A program made the translations under genes and the position numbers. This document shows, in pieces, positions 1 through 13,700 of a DNA stretch of 64,000 nucleotides; position 1 is the first letter of the stretch, and each line of letters begins with the position of its first letter. Below the pieces are notes generated by a model. That model was not told the origin of the DNA, ran no database searches, and saw only the letters and a program-made list of their open reading frames with translations. This stretch comes from Marsupella aquatica (Eukaryota; Marchantiophyta): contig OZ316897.1 of assembly GCA_973895155.1 (NCBI GenBank), positions 11,408,001-11,472,000 on the forward strand. The letters are read 5' to 3'.

Positions 1-1370
1 AGATGAAAAGAAAAACAACATCCATAGGGGCCGTTGTTAGGCTAGACGACCTTTTCAACTCACGGCCTCTGATTTTCTTGAGCTGCCTGTTGTTCTGAAG
101 GGAATGTCATTCGCCAACAAGATATGTGTAATTTTCTGGGAAACGAAATTGTCTGTGTTCCCGAGCAGTGGACAGGCAACTTATCATGTTGTGAAGTAGT
201 TCCTGGCCTTTTAGCCTTGTGTACCATAGGTCTTAAACCTCAGCAAGCTACGTCGGACTGTTGAAAGAAGTCTTCATGTTCTCAATGCCAAGCGGTGGAT
301 GCATCACAAAAGCACTATCGAAATGAAAATATGGATAAGTTTCGGCTCCTTTGACTGCCATCTTCGAGGATTGGTCGTCTCTTTACCAAGCCTTTGTTGT
401 GCTTGTCAAGGATCCGTTCAATTTGCTTTCGTGGTGACTTCAGCCTTTGTTCTAAGGATGGCAAATCTTTTAAGATGGTGTGGGAACCAAGCCTTTCTTA
501 TGAAGTCTTTGTATGGAGATACAGAGTTACGTTAGCTTATGCCGTGTTTCCTGAACTTTAAGCAACCAAATGACTGGAGTTTGAAATGTCTTCACAATCT
601 GTGTATGGAACACTGCGGATGAAAACATTGTGTGCTATATTTAAACACACACAAATGGCAACCCGAATCTCTCACACACCAAACATTACAATCTCAGCGT
701 AATAATTACCATTTTTTGCTTCGAAGAAATGTGTTGTGCGGCTGTGCTCGAAACGTATATCAAATGAATCAACAGGAACTGTGGAGACGGTCTATTTTCA
801 CTGACATCGACAATGGATGTGACCTAGATGTGATGCTGAAGCATCTAGTAGCCCGAATCTCTCGAGAGAACGAATACGCGTCCTTTATTGACTATTTTCT
901 AGTACTTACGTCCTTGACACGAGCTCCCGAGAAAGATATCCACCTAGAGTGGGCAGTGGTGATGATGGTGGGCCCTCTACTTATTAATGAAAACCTGTGA
1001 CGCGGAAATGGGGAGGGGATCTGCTGAAATCCTGGATCAATCTAGTCTGAAGTCGCTGGTTGGGAGATTTAAATTGAGCCTGTCTACGAAGCAGATTTGT
1101 TTGGCCTCGTGGGCTTACCATCTCGGAAGCCTCCACTGCCGTTCATGACAACTTTGCATTGTCGCCACTGCACACGCGCTTGATACTCAAGGATACCGTG
1201 TAATCATAGTCATCAAATTTCTCCTGCTTGTGGCGTGAATGATCACGGCAACAATGAGAGGTATTTGCAATGTAAAGAGGGCACATCTTGAAAACTCAAG
1301 GAAGCTTATGATGAACAAATTCTCCATCATACCGAAATCTTTCAAACAGAAACAGAGCTTCTCAACTTAC
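1..1370. other. Unresolved sequence 3' of the F-box exon
   Basis: This stretch should hold the intron(s) and later exons of the minus-strand F-box gene. On the minus strand, positions 186-55 read a 42-residue open stretch after a double stop and end in TGA; it could be a last exon, but there is no convincing acceptor. A second short open stretch lies at about 530-420 (-). The plus-strand reading frames here have no recognisable content. Confidence 0.3.
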
Positions 1371-1600
1371 GTTGTCCACGGATAGCACTTCATGTACCAT
1401 AGCAGCTTGAGCCTGGCGTACAGAGATGGGGGACAAAGGTCCGGGGAAACGGTGACGATGAATCGATTCCATCTACGACAGACACGACGATGGTTCACCA
1501 GGTCTAAGAAAGGCAACTTGATGAGCACGAGTTCCACAAGATGGTCGGGCAAGGAGGCCCATAACTTTGAGTCTAGGGTCGTCATCAAACCAGTCGTCAT
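1371..1600 (-). CDS. F-box protein, first coding exon
   Basis: The exon starts at ATG 1600 and reads 76 codons plus two bases into a good donor (AC|GTAAGT on the minus strand, after 1371). After about ten residues it shows an F-box core, LWASLPDHLVELVLIKLP followed by CRRWNRFI: the Leu-Pro start, the hydrophobic helix and the Cys-Arg-Arg-Trp end are all typical. F-box proteins bind SKP1 and choose substrates for SCF ubiquitin ligases. The C-terminal substrate-binding part (kelch, LRR or other) should lie to the left, below position 1371, but I could not chain it with confidence. One plausible terminal exon ends in TGA at 55-57. The gene may also run off the window edge. The F-box call is fairly safe; the full model is not. 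Confidence 0.6.
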
Positions 1601-3624
1601 CTTGGGGCAATGCGAGGTCGAATTCAGTCAATTGATATAGTCATTTGTACTTCGGTTTGGAGGTTCCCATCACCCCAATTTGGTCGTGCCCACCCACGGC
1701 ATCCCCCGTTTCTGTCAAGATTTTCGTTCTTGCTTCTCGCTACAATATTTGATTCTGAACTTTCACAAATTGTTGGACCTTGTAATCCGGTGAAGTTGTT
1801 CCCCCTCTGAGGACACCTTCCACTCTCTGAATTCTTCATTCATCGCAATTGAAGTAGGATCCACAATAATGAATAAAAAACAACTTGTGACGAATGGTCA
1901 TCGGGAATCCATTCCTTCTCTCCAAGCTCCAAAGTTTAATGAGGCGCGCTCCTGCAAGGATAAAATTGGACTCACAAAATTCCGTCAGTTCATAGTTGAT
2001 GCGGTCGTTGTCAATTTTAAATCTGAAAAAGAAACTGGAGGCATTCCCAAAGCATTGCAACAGGAGTTCATCCTGGACGACAGCCGGAGTAAATAGCACC
2101 CTTTGAGATTCAGAATGATGGACAATCACATCCAAGAGTGCAAGTGAAACCAACAACTCTTCGGGACGGTTCTACGAGAGGAGCAAAGGGTCCACAAACA
2201 AGAACTTCTGTGGGATTCTCAGCATACCCATCAACACAAAGACGAATCTCCGCCATATGTAATACTCTGCACAACACAATGAACCCCAAGAAGAAGCGCT
2301 GAATAAGACTATCTCAGGAGCCCAGCGAAGCGGAGCCCAGATGAGTCATCAGAAGATGAGAGCCCAAACTGCCCCATGGAAATCCAGCAACCGGACAACG
2401 TGGTCATCATTAACGGCATCAAAAGGACCTACAGCCTAAACCCACCATACGAGAAGGGAAATTGGTGAGACATTGCCACATCACTCAACCAACCCCTTCT
2501 TTCAACCGAAAGAAGGTCATTACTATTGGGGTCCACAATCCAGAAACCCTTTCAAAGGCTGGCCAGTTGAAACTCGGACTGCATTTGTCATAAACCGTTC
2601 AGACACTACCACTGTATCCATGTTTTTCTTAACGAATTTTTGAACCAATTTCAGAACCCGCCAGCCCCTTACGAATTCAGCTGACATTGGCGGGACCGTT
2701 GATTCTTCTCTGGCAGTTACTCCGGTTGGGGAGTCTCCTGCTCAACGCAATAAGAGAGGCGAAACGCTTCAAGCAAAATAATGGAAGAGCGAGATGGAGT
2801 GGAGATGCGCAGATCCGGTGCCATCGTCCGAATCTGCCGGCCCCCCAGCCTCACATCTACTTCACTCTCGGATCTCCGGTTCAATAATGTATTGTACTGT
2901 CCACCTCGGTCCTAGAAAGATGGCAAAAGGGGTGTAGTAAGTTGCTGCTGAGGACATGAGATGATAATCGTCATTCTACGTGGACTTGAAAATTTCGGGT
3001 GAAGGGTGGGCTTAGGCGCGGTAGTGAGTTTTGAATCTCCCGCTGTTCCAGCCAGCCAGCAGGGGCTATCATACCACTTTCTCGTCCTCTTCATGAGTCC
3101 GTCAATCGCAAATTTGCTCATGGGTTGTTGTAGTCGGGTCGAAGGGCTTGTGTGATGGCTTCCCGAGGCGAGAATTCAGAGACGAGAAAGGAGTTCGAGA
3201 GAATTCACAGGCTTCCCCAGTGCTCATTGGGGGAGCGGCACATTGTGTCTTTCCCTGTTCGGGAGGAACCTCGTGTGGCTGATCCTATCCTCCGTTTCTT
3301 CCACAGCTTCTCTTCAGTTGCCTGCGATACCCAAAGTGTCCAACAATGGCGCCTAAGACCGAGCACGTGGACTGAAGAGCAACAGGATGGGCGTTCGCTG
3401 CTCTGTCTACAGTCCTTTTCTGGTGAGATTTGAACGACCGCGGTCGAATTTTTGGAGGCCGTGGATGCGCAGAGGCTCAGAAATTCGAACGCCCTTCTTA
3501 GGATGCGATGAAAGGCTTCGTCTTTCTAGGCGTTTATCTACAACAAGATTACGGAAGGGGAATTTGGAAATAGCGGATGATTGAATGAAGAAGTTTTCCA
3601 ATTCTTGAAGGTTTGATTTACACA
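1601..3624. other. Intergenic region upstream of the transmembrane subtilase
   Basis: I see no complete gene. A plus-strand open stretch at 2307-2465 has a protein-like composition (acidic Ser/Asp/Glu start, then NGIKRTYSLNPPYEKGNW) and ends at a possible donor (GGTGAGA); I do not recognise it. A 92-codon frame from ATG 3155 to 3433 lies just upstream of the protease gene and could be 5' leader. A perfect CACGTG G-box core lies at 3364-3369. Confidence 0.35.
3364..3369. promoter_or_regulatory. G-box core CACGTG upstream of the protease gene
   Basis: A perfect palindromic CACGTG lies 256 bp before the protease ATG (3625). In plants this core binds bZIP and bHLH factors. The position fits a proximal promoter, but one six-base match is weak evidence. 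Confidence 0.25.
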
Positions 3625-4720
3625 ATGGGTCGAATTGCTGTTTTGATTTCATTATTGCTGGTGGTGGCCACTTCACTTGTTGAAAGGAGCCAACAGACGG
3701 CTGACTACAAGAGCTGCACTCTGGGGAAAGGAAAAGCCAAGCTGTATAACTGTCACAGCAAGTATGATTCCAGTGGGACCGGGACAGTCAGAATCAGTGA
3801 CATTGACACGCCTGCGAGGTGAGCTTAGCTTCATGGCTGCGAGAAGAATGAGACATTCCTCCTTTTTCCTTGATAATTCACTGAACTCATTTCTACAAAT
3901 TCGGTGAAGAGCTGGAAATTGCAAGACTGATTTCGGAGCTAACAGTCCTTCCATGAAAACTAAAACTCTAATGGAGACATTTCAAGAAACTACTTCAACC
4001 ACTAGTACATATTTCGGTTCACCACTCTATTTCCAATAGCAATTTTTACCCACAGCTCAGCTCTGATAAATTGGCGCTCTCAGGTACGTGATCAAATTGC
4101 GACCAAACGAGTCTGCTGTAGCAGTGGACGAAATTTGTGAGCAAGCAGAGGCATATAGATACAGGACATATTCTGGATACTGCATTCACAAGTATGATAT
4201 ATTCTACCTTCACCATCCTTGATCTTGGAGCCGGGCTCAGTGCTTTGAGGTCAATTCAATTTGAACTGAAAAAGTTTAGAATTTATTCTCTGAAAAGAAA
4301 AAAGGACTTTACGGTAAAGTACCTGCGTATCTGATATAGCCCGCATAAGCTGGATGCCCAAACAATTCAAAATGGTCTTATCATGTAAGCCATCAGGCGT
4401 TCCGTTCCAACTGTAGATAACCTTTGCTCAGGCTGCTTCACAGTGAAAGGTTCACACATTTAGGAAGTCGTCGTTGCTCAGCCTGATTGCAATACAATTA
4501 TTCCATTGACCAAATGAACGAGAGCGAGCCCTCATGTCCATGGCCTACGCCACCACCTCTACCGGCCTCACTAACAATCAACTTATTGATCCTCAAGAAT
4601 GCAGATACAAAAAGGTTTGGATTGGAATGCTTATGATGATAAATGGAGGCAACCTTTCACAAATGTTGACTCGCGAGGCTGGCTCTATTGATCATGTTGA
4701 GGTTGACGGAACCCTTAGAG
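3625..4720 (+). other. Signal peptide and I9-like propeptide segment of the subtilase
   Basis: ATG 3625 is followed by a hydrophobic core ([16 protein letters not shown]), a classic signal peptide. Exon 2 (from 4084) begins [18 protein letters not shown], which fits the first beta strand and helix of an I9 inhibitor propeptide. The usual end of such a propeptide is visible as [13 protein letters not shown] just before 4730. Between 4384 and 4678 the reading is not clean: LTNNQLID in one frame is continued by LKNADT in another frame one base away. This is a small unrecognised intron, an assembly error or a true frameshift. Confidence 0.6.
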
Positions 4721-7700
4721 TATGCAGTGGTGTTGTTCAAGGAAACCCTCCAAATTGGGGCATCGATCGCATTGACCACTTGCCTGGGCAGGGACTTCTC
4801 AATAAGCTATACACTACCAATTCAACTGGCGATGGCGTTCATGTCTATGTGCTCGACACGGTATAACGTAGTTACCCTGAAGTCTAGCATGATAGATCGC
4901 TTTACATGTATCAGCAGTAACTTTAATCCAACGTAGCATTAAAATGATGAGTCTGCTCAAGATATTGTAGCCGTTGGCGGTCAAACTGATAGAGAAGGTA
5001 GGGACTTCACAATTATCTTTGCAATAGGAGGATTGACGAGTGCAGCGACTGCTCACTTGGGGCTCATTACATGTCTTAGGGCATCAGATGTAGCCACAAG
5101 GATTTTCGCTACCAAGATGGAAGGTTGAACCCGACCACTGGACTTCCTGTCTCGAGATGCTCAAGTGGTTTTGATGCTGTCAAAGATGGTTTTGGCACCA
5201 GTGACTGCAATGGGCATGGTACTCATTGTGCAGGTACGAGATCTAAGCTCAAAAAGTGAAGAAATCTGCAACAATGAAACCGAAAGGTCTAAGGTTACAC
5301 TAGAAACTAGTTGACTGATAAGTCCGTATTCAAATAGCATGCACAATCATACGACGATAATCAGGACCCTAAACTTGATTGATAAGCCGTGAGTGAAAAA
5401 ACTCGAGAAGTAAGAAATCGAGGAAACAATTGAAATAAATTACTCAATTGCCATGCATACTAAAATAACAGCTCACTGTGAAAATTGCATCGGGAAAAAG
5501 TGGTAGTATGAGTGTCACTACTCTAAGTACAATTCCAGGTGGGATGTGCCAAACATCTCTCAAGATGATGAGTTGGCTGTGACGACCAGCAGGGCTTGCG
5601 TGGTGCAGGCATTGTAGGCGGTCTTACAACCGGTGTTGCCAAAGATGTGATTCTGCATCCCATACGTGCTATGGATTGTGATGGAGTTGGTACCTACGGT
5701 GCAGTATTGGCAAGTCTGGACTGGATATCACACAATTTGATCCGTCCAGCTGTAATATCGATGTCACTTGCCACAAAAGCATCCATCAGCATTGATCAAG
5801 CTGTTAGTAATCTGATCAATACAACTGGCATCGTTGGTGTAAGTCAGACCTACTCCATACAACTTTTACATTGAGTTAGATGTGGCGGCTATTGCTGAAC
5901 GGGAAATTATTGTTGTCACTAGGCTCGATATGGATTTAGCTTAATTCTTTTCCGTGGTCAAAGGTACTTATTTTGGAGATTGTCACAGGTTGCTGCAGCT
6001 GGCAATTTTTTACAATCCACCTGCAGCTACTCACCAGCACGGGCGTCATCTGTTATAGCAGTTGGGTCATCAAATGCTATCAACCAAATGAGCTGGTTCT
6101 CTAATTACGGAAACTGTACGAGTATTTTTGCTCCTGTAAGTCATTCAATAGCTCTGTCTCTAATAACAATGCGAAAGTCTGGTCCAAAGACGGCCACATC
6201 CACCAGCACAGATTGATATAAACAGGACAGAATATCTTTGCACATTTTCCATTCTGTTCACGTTCATGCAATTGCTATTTGCCTTAATTGCCAACGGCTT
6301 GAAGAACAGAAGCAGACGTACTTTAAAATAGGAAGTTATTTGCGTAATCAGTTGTGCGACCACATGTCATTCTCATTTGCAACTAGGAACATGCAACAGC
6401 CCTCTTCCTGTGTCAAATCATTGTCAGAGGTGATTAATTTCAAGGAAACCCAAATTTACTTGTGTGAGCTTTAGACTAGGCCGAATCAGTTAAGGCTCCC
6501 TTAATCCTAAGCTCCTTAAATGATCAGAAAGGTAGTGCCAAGTAGTTTTCTCATCACCATTGAAATTAACGACATTTTAATTCTTTCTTTGATTTGAGTT
6601 GTGCAGGGAGAACTCATATATAGCACGTACAATCTCACAGACTCCTCCTATGCAGTTCTCTCTGGGACGTCTATGGCCTGCCCTCATGTGGTAAGCACTT
6701 CGCTACTCCCTTGGTCACTGTCTTAATTGTGGAGAAGAGGCCAGTTTTGTTCACAATCTCGTTGATTTGTTTGCGTGTAAGAAACCTTGGACATATTCTT
6801 TGCATCACGCTCTGAGGGACCCTCATTTCCAAGGTTAACTATTCATATGGCTTTATGTCTTCAATTTATTCTTCAATGTACTAATATACTACTGAATATG
6901 TTACAACAGGCAGGAACAGCCGCTCTCTATCTAAGTCAGAATGTGGATGCCCGACCAGATGATGTGAGGCAGGCTCTTCTGGATGTCGCAGAATCAACCG
7001 GTGTAGCTACTGCAAATCTGAAACCTGGGACCACGACAAAGTTGCTGAACACAAATATTAAGCAGCCATTTTTTAAAATTCATCCTCGAAGCTTCTACGA
7101 CGCCTCGGAGAATACAACACTCCGAGCTACTATTTCCTTACTCACAAAGCCCTCGAAGCCTGTGACAATGACGCCACAAGTTGATGCTCACGTGGGTGAG
7201 CACTTCACAAACTTTTCAATTCCATCACTAAACAATCATCTTTGAGAAGATATCGAATAGAGCATTTGAGCTGTATGTATGTTCATTTTGAGCTAGACTG
7301 GTGAAGCATTCTAGCGTGAACTTCCGCAAAGAGGAGTCTGGAAGACAAATTACTTCTATTCCAAGGCTTGCTATGGGATCTTTCCAAGTTGCTAACTCAC
7401 AAGACAGCGAGCTGGCTCATAGCAGTAATTGACCTTCGTTTGACAGGATATTTCAGTCCCGCACACCTGGTTTTTGGAACCGATGCAAGTTGGTCGATTC
7501 CTCAAACCGTGTCTTTAGTACTTCTGTACAATCCAGGTAAGTAATGCATCTCTCGACAGGGCTGTCCAAAGCTCTTATCCAAGATAAACATTTAGTGCCT
7601 AGGCTGATCTATGAAAGCCGTTCCGAAAGCGGGACAATGCCTTCTTTGTTGGGTTTAGAAGATTCGGATTTAGAAGGTTCGGGCCAGATGGTTTTATAAG

Positions 7701-10700
7701 AGAATAGGGCGGGGGAGGAGGGAGATCGATGTCTCGAACATGTTGATGCGTTCTCAAAGTGAAAATCTGGCTCTTAAAATTGGGTCTGCCTCTCAACTGC
7801 ACAATGGCCATCATTAATAAAGGACATTGTAATGTGGGTCTTGGATGATTTTGATGTGTCAGTTGAATTCACAACATCTTGCAGACTTTCTCGATCATTT
7901 TTCCACCATACGCTGGGTTTTCAACAGCTTTGATACTCAGTATGTATCCTCCCCTGAGGGCCTGGTGACTGCTCGTGATACAGGTATTTCCTGGTACAAC
8001 TTGCAGTGGTTTTGTAAATTCTGGTTGGATATATACTTTGTAGAGACTGTCTGCCTGCAACATAGGAGTTCTATAAAAGCCTCAAAATTTCACTTGTACC
8101 TCTGAAAACAACAAGGCTCCTAGATTTGTGGTTTACCTCCAGTTCTCTCGCGAATAAGGTGAATCGCAAACCCTAAACCCTAAGCCCTGTTAAAAATGCC
8201 TTATCTGGTCATCAGAGGCTGCTTGAGAAGAAATTGATTTTCTGAATTTGCATCCAGATATCTGTAGGCTATGTGGTGAAACGGCCGATAATCCAAAAAT
8301 AATTCCAAGTCTGCCTTTCTACTACTTGGAAGATACATCTACCTATCAAAATGACATCTATAACAAATCAAATCCTGGCTGTAGCGGCTCAGGGCCCGAT
8401 GTAGTATTCCAGTATACTGCAACCGCTGACATGGTAGACCTTCTCAACAAAAGGTTTCTATCGGTTGGTTTGGCTTTCTCGGGCCTTTACAATCCACATA
8501 AAGTCAATTTACGCAATTATATCAAGAATCTTGATCTCATTTGACAAACTGAGCCATATCTGGATGCTATGAGTAATGAGAAATAAATATGCTCTACGCA
8601 ATATAGAAATATTCATATACAACTCAGTGCATATTTAGAGACGAGAGAAAAAATGAACTTGAATCTTTATTCCTCCTTCTCTCTCATTGTGATTCGCTTT
8701 TGTCGACTTAGTGCTTGTTCGCTCAGAAAATGCTCTGGTTTGATGTACCAGGTGGTGAACGTCTCTTTGTGTGGGATAAACACGCAGTTTGATACAATTC
8801 TGACACTTTATGAGAAGATCTACAACAATAAGAAAAGTTATAGTCTGAGATTTTTGGGTTGTAATGACGACTTTTGTGGCCTTCAATCATTTCTATTGAA
8901 TGTGGCCCTTCAGAGTGGTCACACTTATGTTTTGGTAAGTATCCTGTGTGTCTCATTTCTTCACGAAGGAAAATGGCTGCAACGCATAGACGGACTCCGG
9001 GATGTCAGTGCGCGCTGATCCGGGCTGTAAAGCTGGTCCTTACACTGAAATCCGTCCTTTACCTGAAATTTCTCTGATTCCTCGTATTCGACTACAATAT
9101 CTGACAAATTCTCTAACCTGGCATTCAGGTAATTGATGGCTATTATGGAGCCTCTGGTCCTGTAGACCTCTACATGTATCCTTCAGGTGCTCCATGTAAG
9201 TGTTTTAGTGTGTTACACATAAATCTGGATATGCTTTCGTTCAAGGGGAAGATAAAGGGACTTCTTGGGAAGATAAGCAAAGGTTCTGTGTTGCAGTGAC
9301 CAGGGTTGGGAAACTATGAGATAAACTCTCATGTGGAAACTCTTATGCAGGCGCATGCACTTGTAAAGAGGGGCAAAAACCCCCCCAAAATATTTCCTTC
9401 TGATAAGTCGTAGGTCATTCTCCGAAGCAAAGCGTCCTAGAAGGCATCTGTAGGTTTTCCCTGGCATTCTTATGCTCAACAACTTGAAGGAAGCGCATCA
9501 GCCTATTAACTCTAAATCATTTTGCAGCTAGCCCAATAAGACAGCAGCTTCCAACTACAATTCCAGTGATAGAATCTATCATCGCTAGCTCCTTCGAAGT
9601 CGAGACAGCTCTCTGTACACATTGGAATGGTGAAACTTGTGAAGCACCTCCAACACCAACACCAATTCAACCTGGTTTCTTTTGGAGTCCTGTGGCGTGG
9701 GGATTGTGCAACAAGAAATGTGGAGGAGGCTCTCAGGTAAACTCAGAAAATCTTAAAACGCCTAGTGTTAGGAGAAATCTCCCACTGCTGGACATCGCTA
9801 CATCGATGTAGTGTTCGAGAATCAAACTTCAATCACCAAGAACTGTAGAATCGTTTGTAAATTTTATGGTTGTGTATATTTTTGCTGGCTTTTCCGTGCT
9901 TGTCTAATATTCTACCGCTTCCTTCTACCATAGACAAAAAGCCACATGCGGGCCTCATCAATTTATCAGTTTTGGACAACCAACATTCTGCTTCTTAGAT
10001 GTCAGCTACGTTACAGATATCTAGGAGTTAGTATTTACAGAAGTCAAGACCATGGCAGCCTGTATTGGAGATGCCCATTAATGCATGTGAAAATGGGAAA
10101 CTACTAGATTCTAAAGCCATTCTAACAGGAATTTATCATAAGTACATGCAACACCGTGCAAATGTTTACTCAAAGTTGTTGGCAGCAAGCAGTGATGAAC
10201 TGCTTCACAGGAAACTACACAGAGGTTGCTATCTCGAATTGCGCAGCTGTTCAGATACCAGCCCAAACTCAGGTAACGTCAAGCGCCTTCACTTCCCTCG
10301 TCAGTTTTTTGCCGTGAATCTTAATTATGAAGTTTCTTCTTCTTTAATATTCTTTGCATATATCGAGTCCATTTCAAGTTCTCCAGCCGTGATCCACGCC
10401 CCAAATCTATGGGAGGCAGGTGTTGATGATTAGACGATACATGATAACCAAAATATACTCAAGGCATTCTTTGACATTGCTCAATTTCAATTTCGCATTA
10501 TTATATATATATCTGCTGTCGTTTTAGTCGCATAAGTGGGATATTTTCCTGCTGATGAATCCATTTCGCAGCTCTGGGTACCTCCTAGATAGCTCAAAAC
10601 ACCACTGTCACCCTTCATGTTCTGGTGTGACCAGAACCCCGTAATAAGTAAAAAACATTCATAAGAGAGTAAATAAGTGGGAGAAAAGGTGCTATTCCGC

Positions 10701-13700
10701 ACTTTGGGTGACAGTCGAGGTTTAAGCGCAGAGAGACAAGTCAAATTATAAAGAGAACCGCAGTAGATTTCTACAACCATTCCAAGACTTACGGTTTTCT
10801 CTGCAGGTCTGCAATGTGGTGCCTTGTCGGAATGTTTCTCTCGTTGAGGGGCCTTGGGGAGAGTGCAACCGAACTTGCGGTACAGGCACCCAAAAAAGGC
10901 ACCATCTCTGAACTTGTACAATGTAGCAAACAGCCTAGTCCCTAGTCAATGATACCAGTTGAATGAAAGACAATTGAAGGGTCTCCAACCTCTACAACTC
11001 CAAATCTCGGAATCGGATTCTAGTTAATCTCAACTCCGCCTTTTACTATGACTTCCATGTCTTTTGCAGTACATGTCACTGTATCAGTTCTATTTTGTTT
11101 CCTTGTCTCATCCATAACAGGGGACCTCGAACGACTGAATTGTAGAAATCAACAAATATTCATGATTGTGTTTTTGCAGGCAGGTGACCTGTATGGATAG
11201 CTTGGGAAACACTGCAAATCCTAACAGATGTGAGGGTTATGCTGACGTCGAGAGGGAACGGCTCTGTAATACACAAACATGCAATAGTACCTATTGGAAA
11301 GCCGGAATGTGGAATTATTGCAATAGGCCATGTGGGAAAGGGCAGAAGTTCAGAAATCCTGTTTGCTTCTCAAATGGAACAGTTGTAGGTGACAATAATT
11401 GTCGCGGCCTTCAAGCACCTCTGGCTCGAATGGACTGCAATACACATGTAAGCTTTATGAAGTAATTTTGCACACACGAGCTCAAACATTGGCTTGACTA
11501 TTTCTCTCAATTCTCGATCTTTGGAAAGGTTTCGAAAACGATTCACTTTATTGAAAGGTGCACTGCACGGTAAAGGAGGTCCTCGGTCAGATTAACCTTA
11601 ACTGTTTTGTAAAATTCCACCCGAGTAAGAGGGCCCACTATATATCTGAATAAATCCTGCTAGACGAGGCATGTATTGATGTCTCTGATGGGGTTGATTC
11701 GGTGGAGTCCTTCCAGCCATGTCAGACATTTTCTTGGTTTGTGGGACGTTGGGATGAATGCCCAAGTGGATGCAATGCAATTAAAACTCGCTTAGTGCAG
11801 GTAAAGCACATCCTGAATGCCATTTTGTTTATCATCAATTCAAATGGATTTGAAATAACTCTTTTTGACATGAAGGCTGTCATAGAGCATACTATATCAT
11901 AGGAAGTCTCAGGGCTATTGAACATTGAACAAGAATATCCGTCTCCTTTAACCGGTGATCTAACTTGATGCCACTTGAGATTTACAGTGTGTTGATGGGT
12001 TGGGACAAAACGTTGGAGATGAATTGTGCAATGCTAACAAGAAGCCATCAGCCACGATACCATGTCGGCAAGAAGGTGTTACGTGCAATAACTGTCAGAA
12101 CAACAACTGTTCCAACAATGGCAGGTGTAAGGTACAGCTAACAAAAGACGTGCACACCACAATTCGTCCACTATCCCATATAGCTTGTATGTAATAGTTG
12201 ATCAGCCTTCCCTGTTGCGGTAACTTGCGTTTTTTCGTAGAGATAGTCCAGGTACCTACATGCATTTCATTGCCACAAGTGCGATCGCTCAGATATTGAA
12301 ATGCTAACCACACACTGGGTCGAAGTTACGATACACCTTATCCAATCCATGTCGCATGGATCTATTCAGATGCATGTTTAAAACTTCCATTAAAAATTAC
12401 CCAATAAGAGGTTTTCTTACCTTTCACCTCAGGTAGGGCAAATTCAACAACTCTATTTTGAGGTGTCGGGTGTCATGAGATGAAAGCTCTTAAGGGCATT
12501 TCTCCTGCTTTTGAGTTTAATATAAGAAACTAAAAACTGATTGAACGTTACAACGACTCAGAAAATCAATACATGCTTACATATCGGAGGAACCCTTATC
12601 GAAAAGCATTATTACGTGTCAAATCTGTTTGAGGCCAATAGACTCTGGGATTCACAAGATTTATAAGTAAGCTCTCGTTGGAAGACAATTTTAAATACAC
12701 TTGGTTCACGAGTTTGTACGTTGATTGAGTGTTACTTTGCTTGCAGGGTACTGAGTGTAACTGCTTCAAGGGTTGGGAGGGGGTAGACTGTCAATGGCCA
12801 ACAAGGTGCAATGGCCGACCAATGGGATATCTTGAAAATGCGACCTTAGGCTGCTGTCCTTTTTCAAAATTGGATATGAATCAGCGTTGTTGCGGAACTG
12901 CTGCGGCAGTACTTGATATTGTTCGTCTCCAACCAAGATTTAACCTCTGCCCTGCGTTTTCTCTTCTGTTCATCTACTGCGACTTCTTGATCCAACTTCT
13001 GAACCCCCTTGCTAATAATAAGTGTTTAGCAAGTTGATCGATTCTTCTTGGCCTTTCCATTGAGCAGAGTACGGGGCAGAGAATTATTATGCATGTAGTA
13101 AGGCCCTGGCAACAGAGCATTATGGGCCATAACGCCTGGAAAAACGATTGCTTTAGCTCGAGCTTTGAGGGCCATTGTCAAAATAATCCCGAAGGGTATT
13201 AAGTAATAATAGCCAGACAACTTATTCCTTTCAAGAGCACGACCCGTTACTGTCCTTACGATCCCTTCTTAAGCAATCGATAACACGAGACTAGCTGCTC
13301 TGTCGAAACCTATCCTCTATATTTGATATTCAAGCTGTAGTGCTTGAATGTCAACTGTTGATTGCTGCTATGACATGTTTAAGATCATGACCTTCTTTGT
13401 GGCCTAGTGCAGAATGGTGCATGCTGTGATGGCACTCTGGACGCATGTGGCATGTGTAATGGGCCCCACAGGTGAGTTTCATTACATCTAATTGCTACCA
13501 AGGATTATCATTGCTTGCTCGAAATAACGATAGGCGACATTCTTCCTGCATCTATAGCCAGGGGCCTTCCTGCATTTACAGCCGAGCCTAGCTAAAAAAT
13601 CTGGTAAACTAGTAGAGAGGGCACTACTTCTTCGCCCACGAGGGTTTAGGGCAGCTTCTCGAAACCGATGGACTAAATGAGGTTGATAACTTCGCAGCAG

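Noticed and set aside
3155-3433. 92-codon frame before the protease gene
   Set aside because: It has an ATG but no recognised domain and lies where a promoter or leader is expected; kept only as a remark in the intergenic entry.
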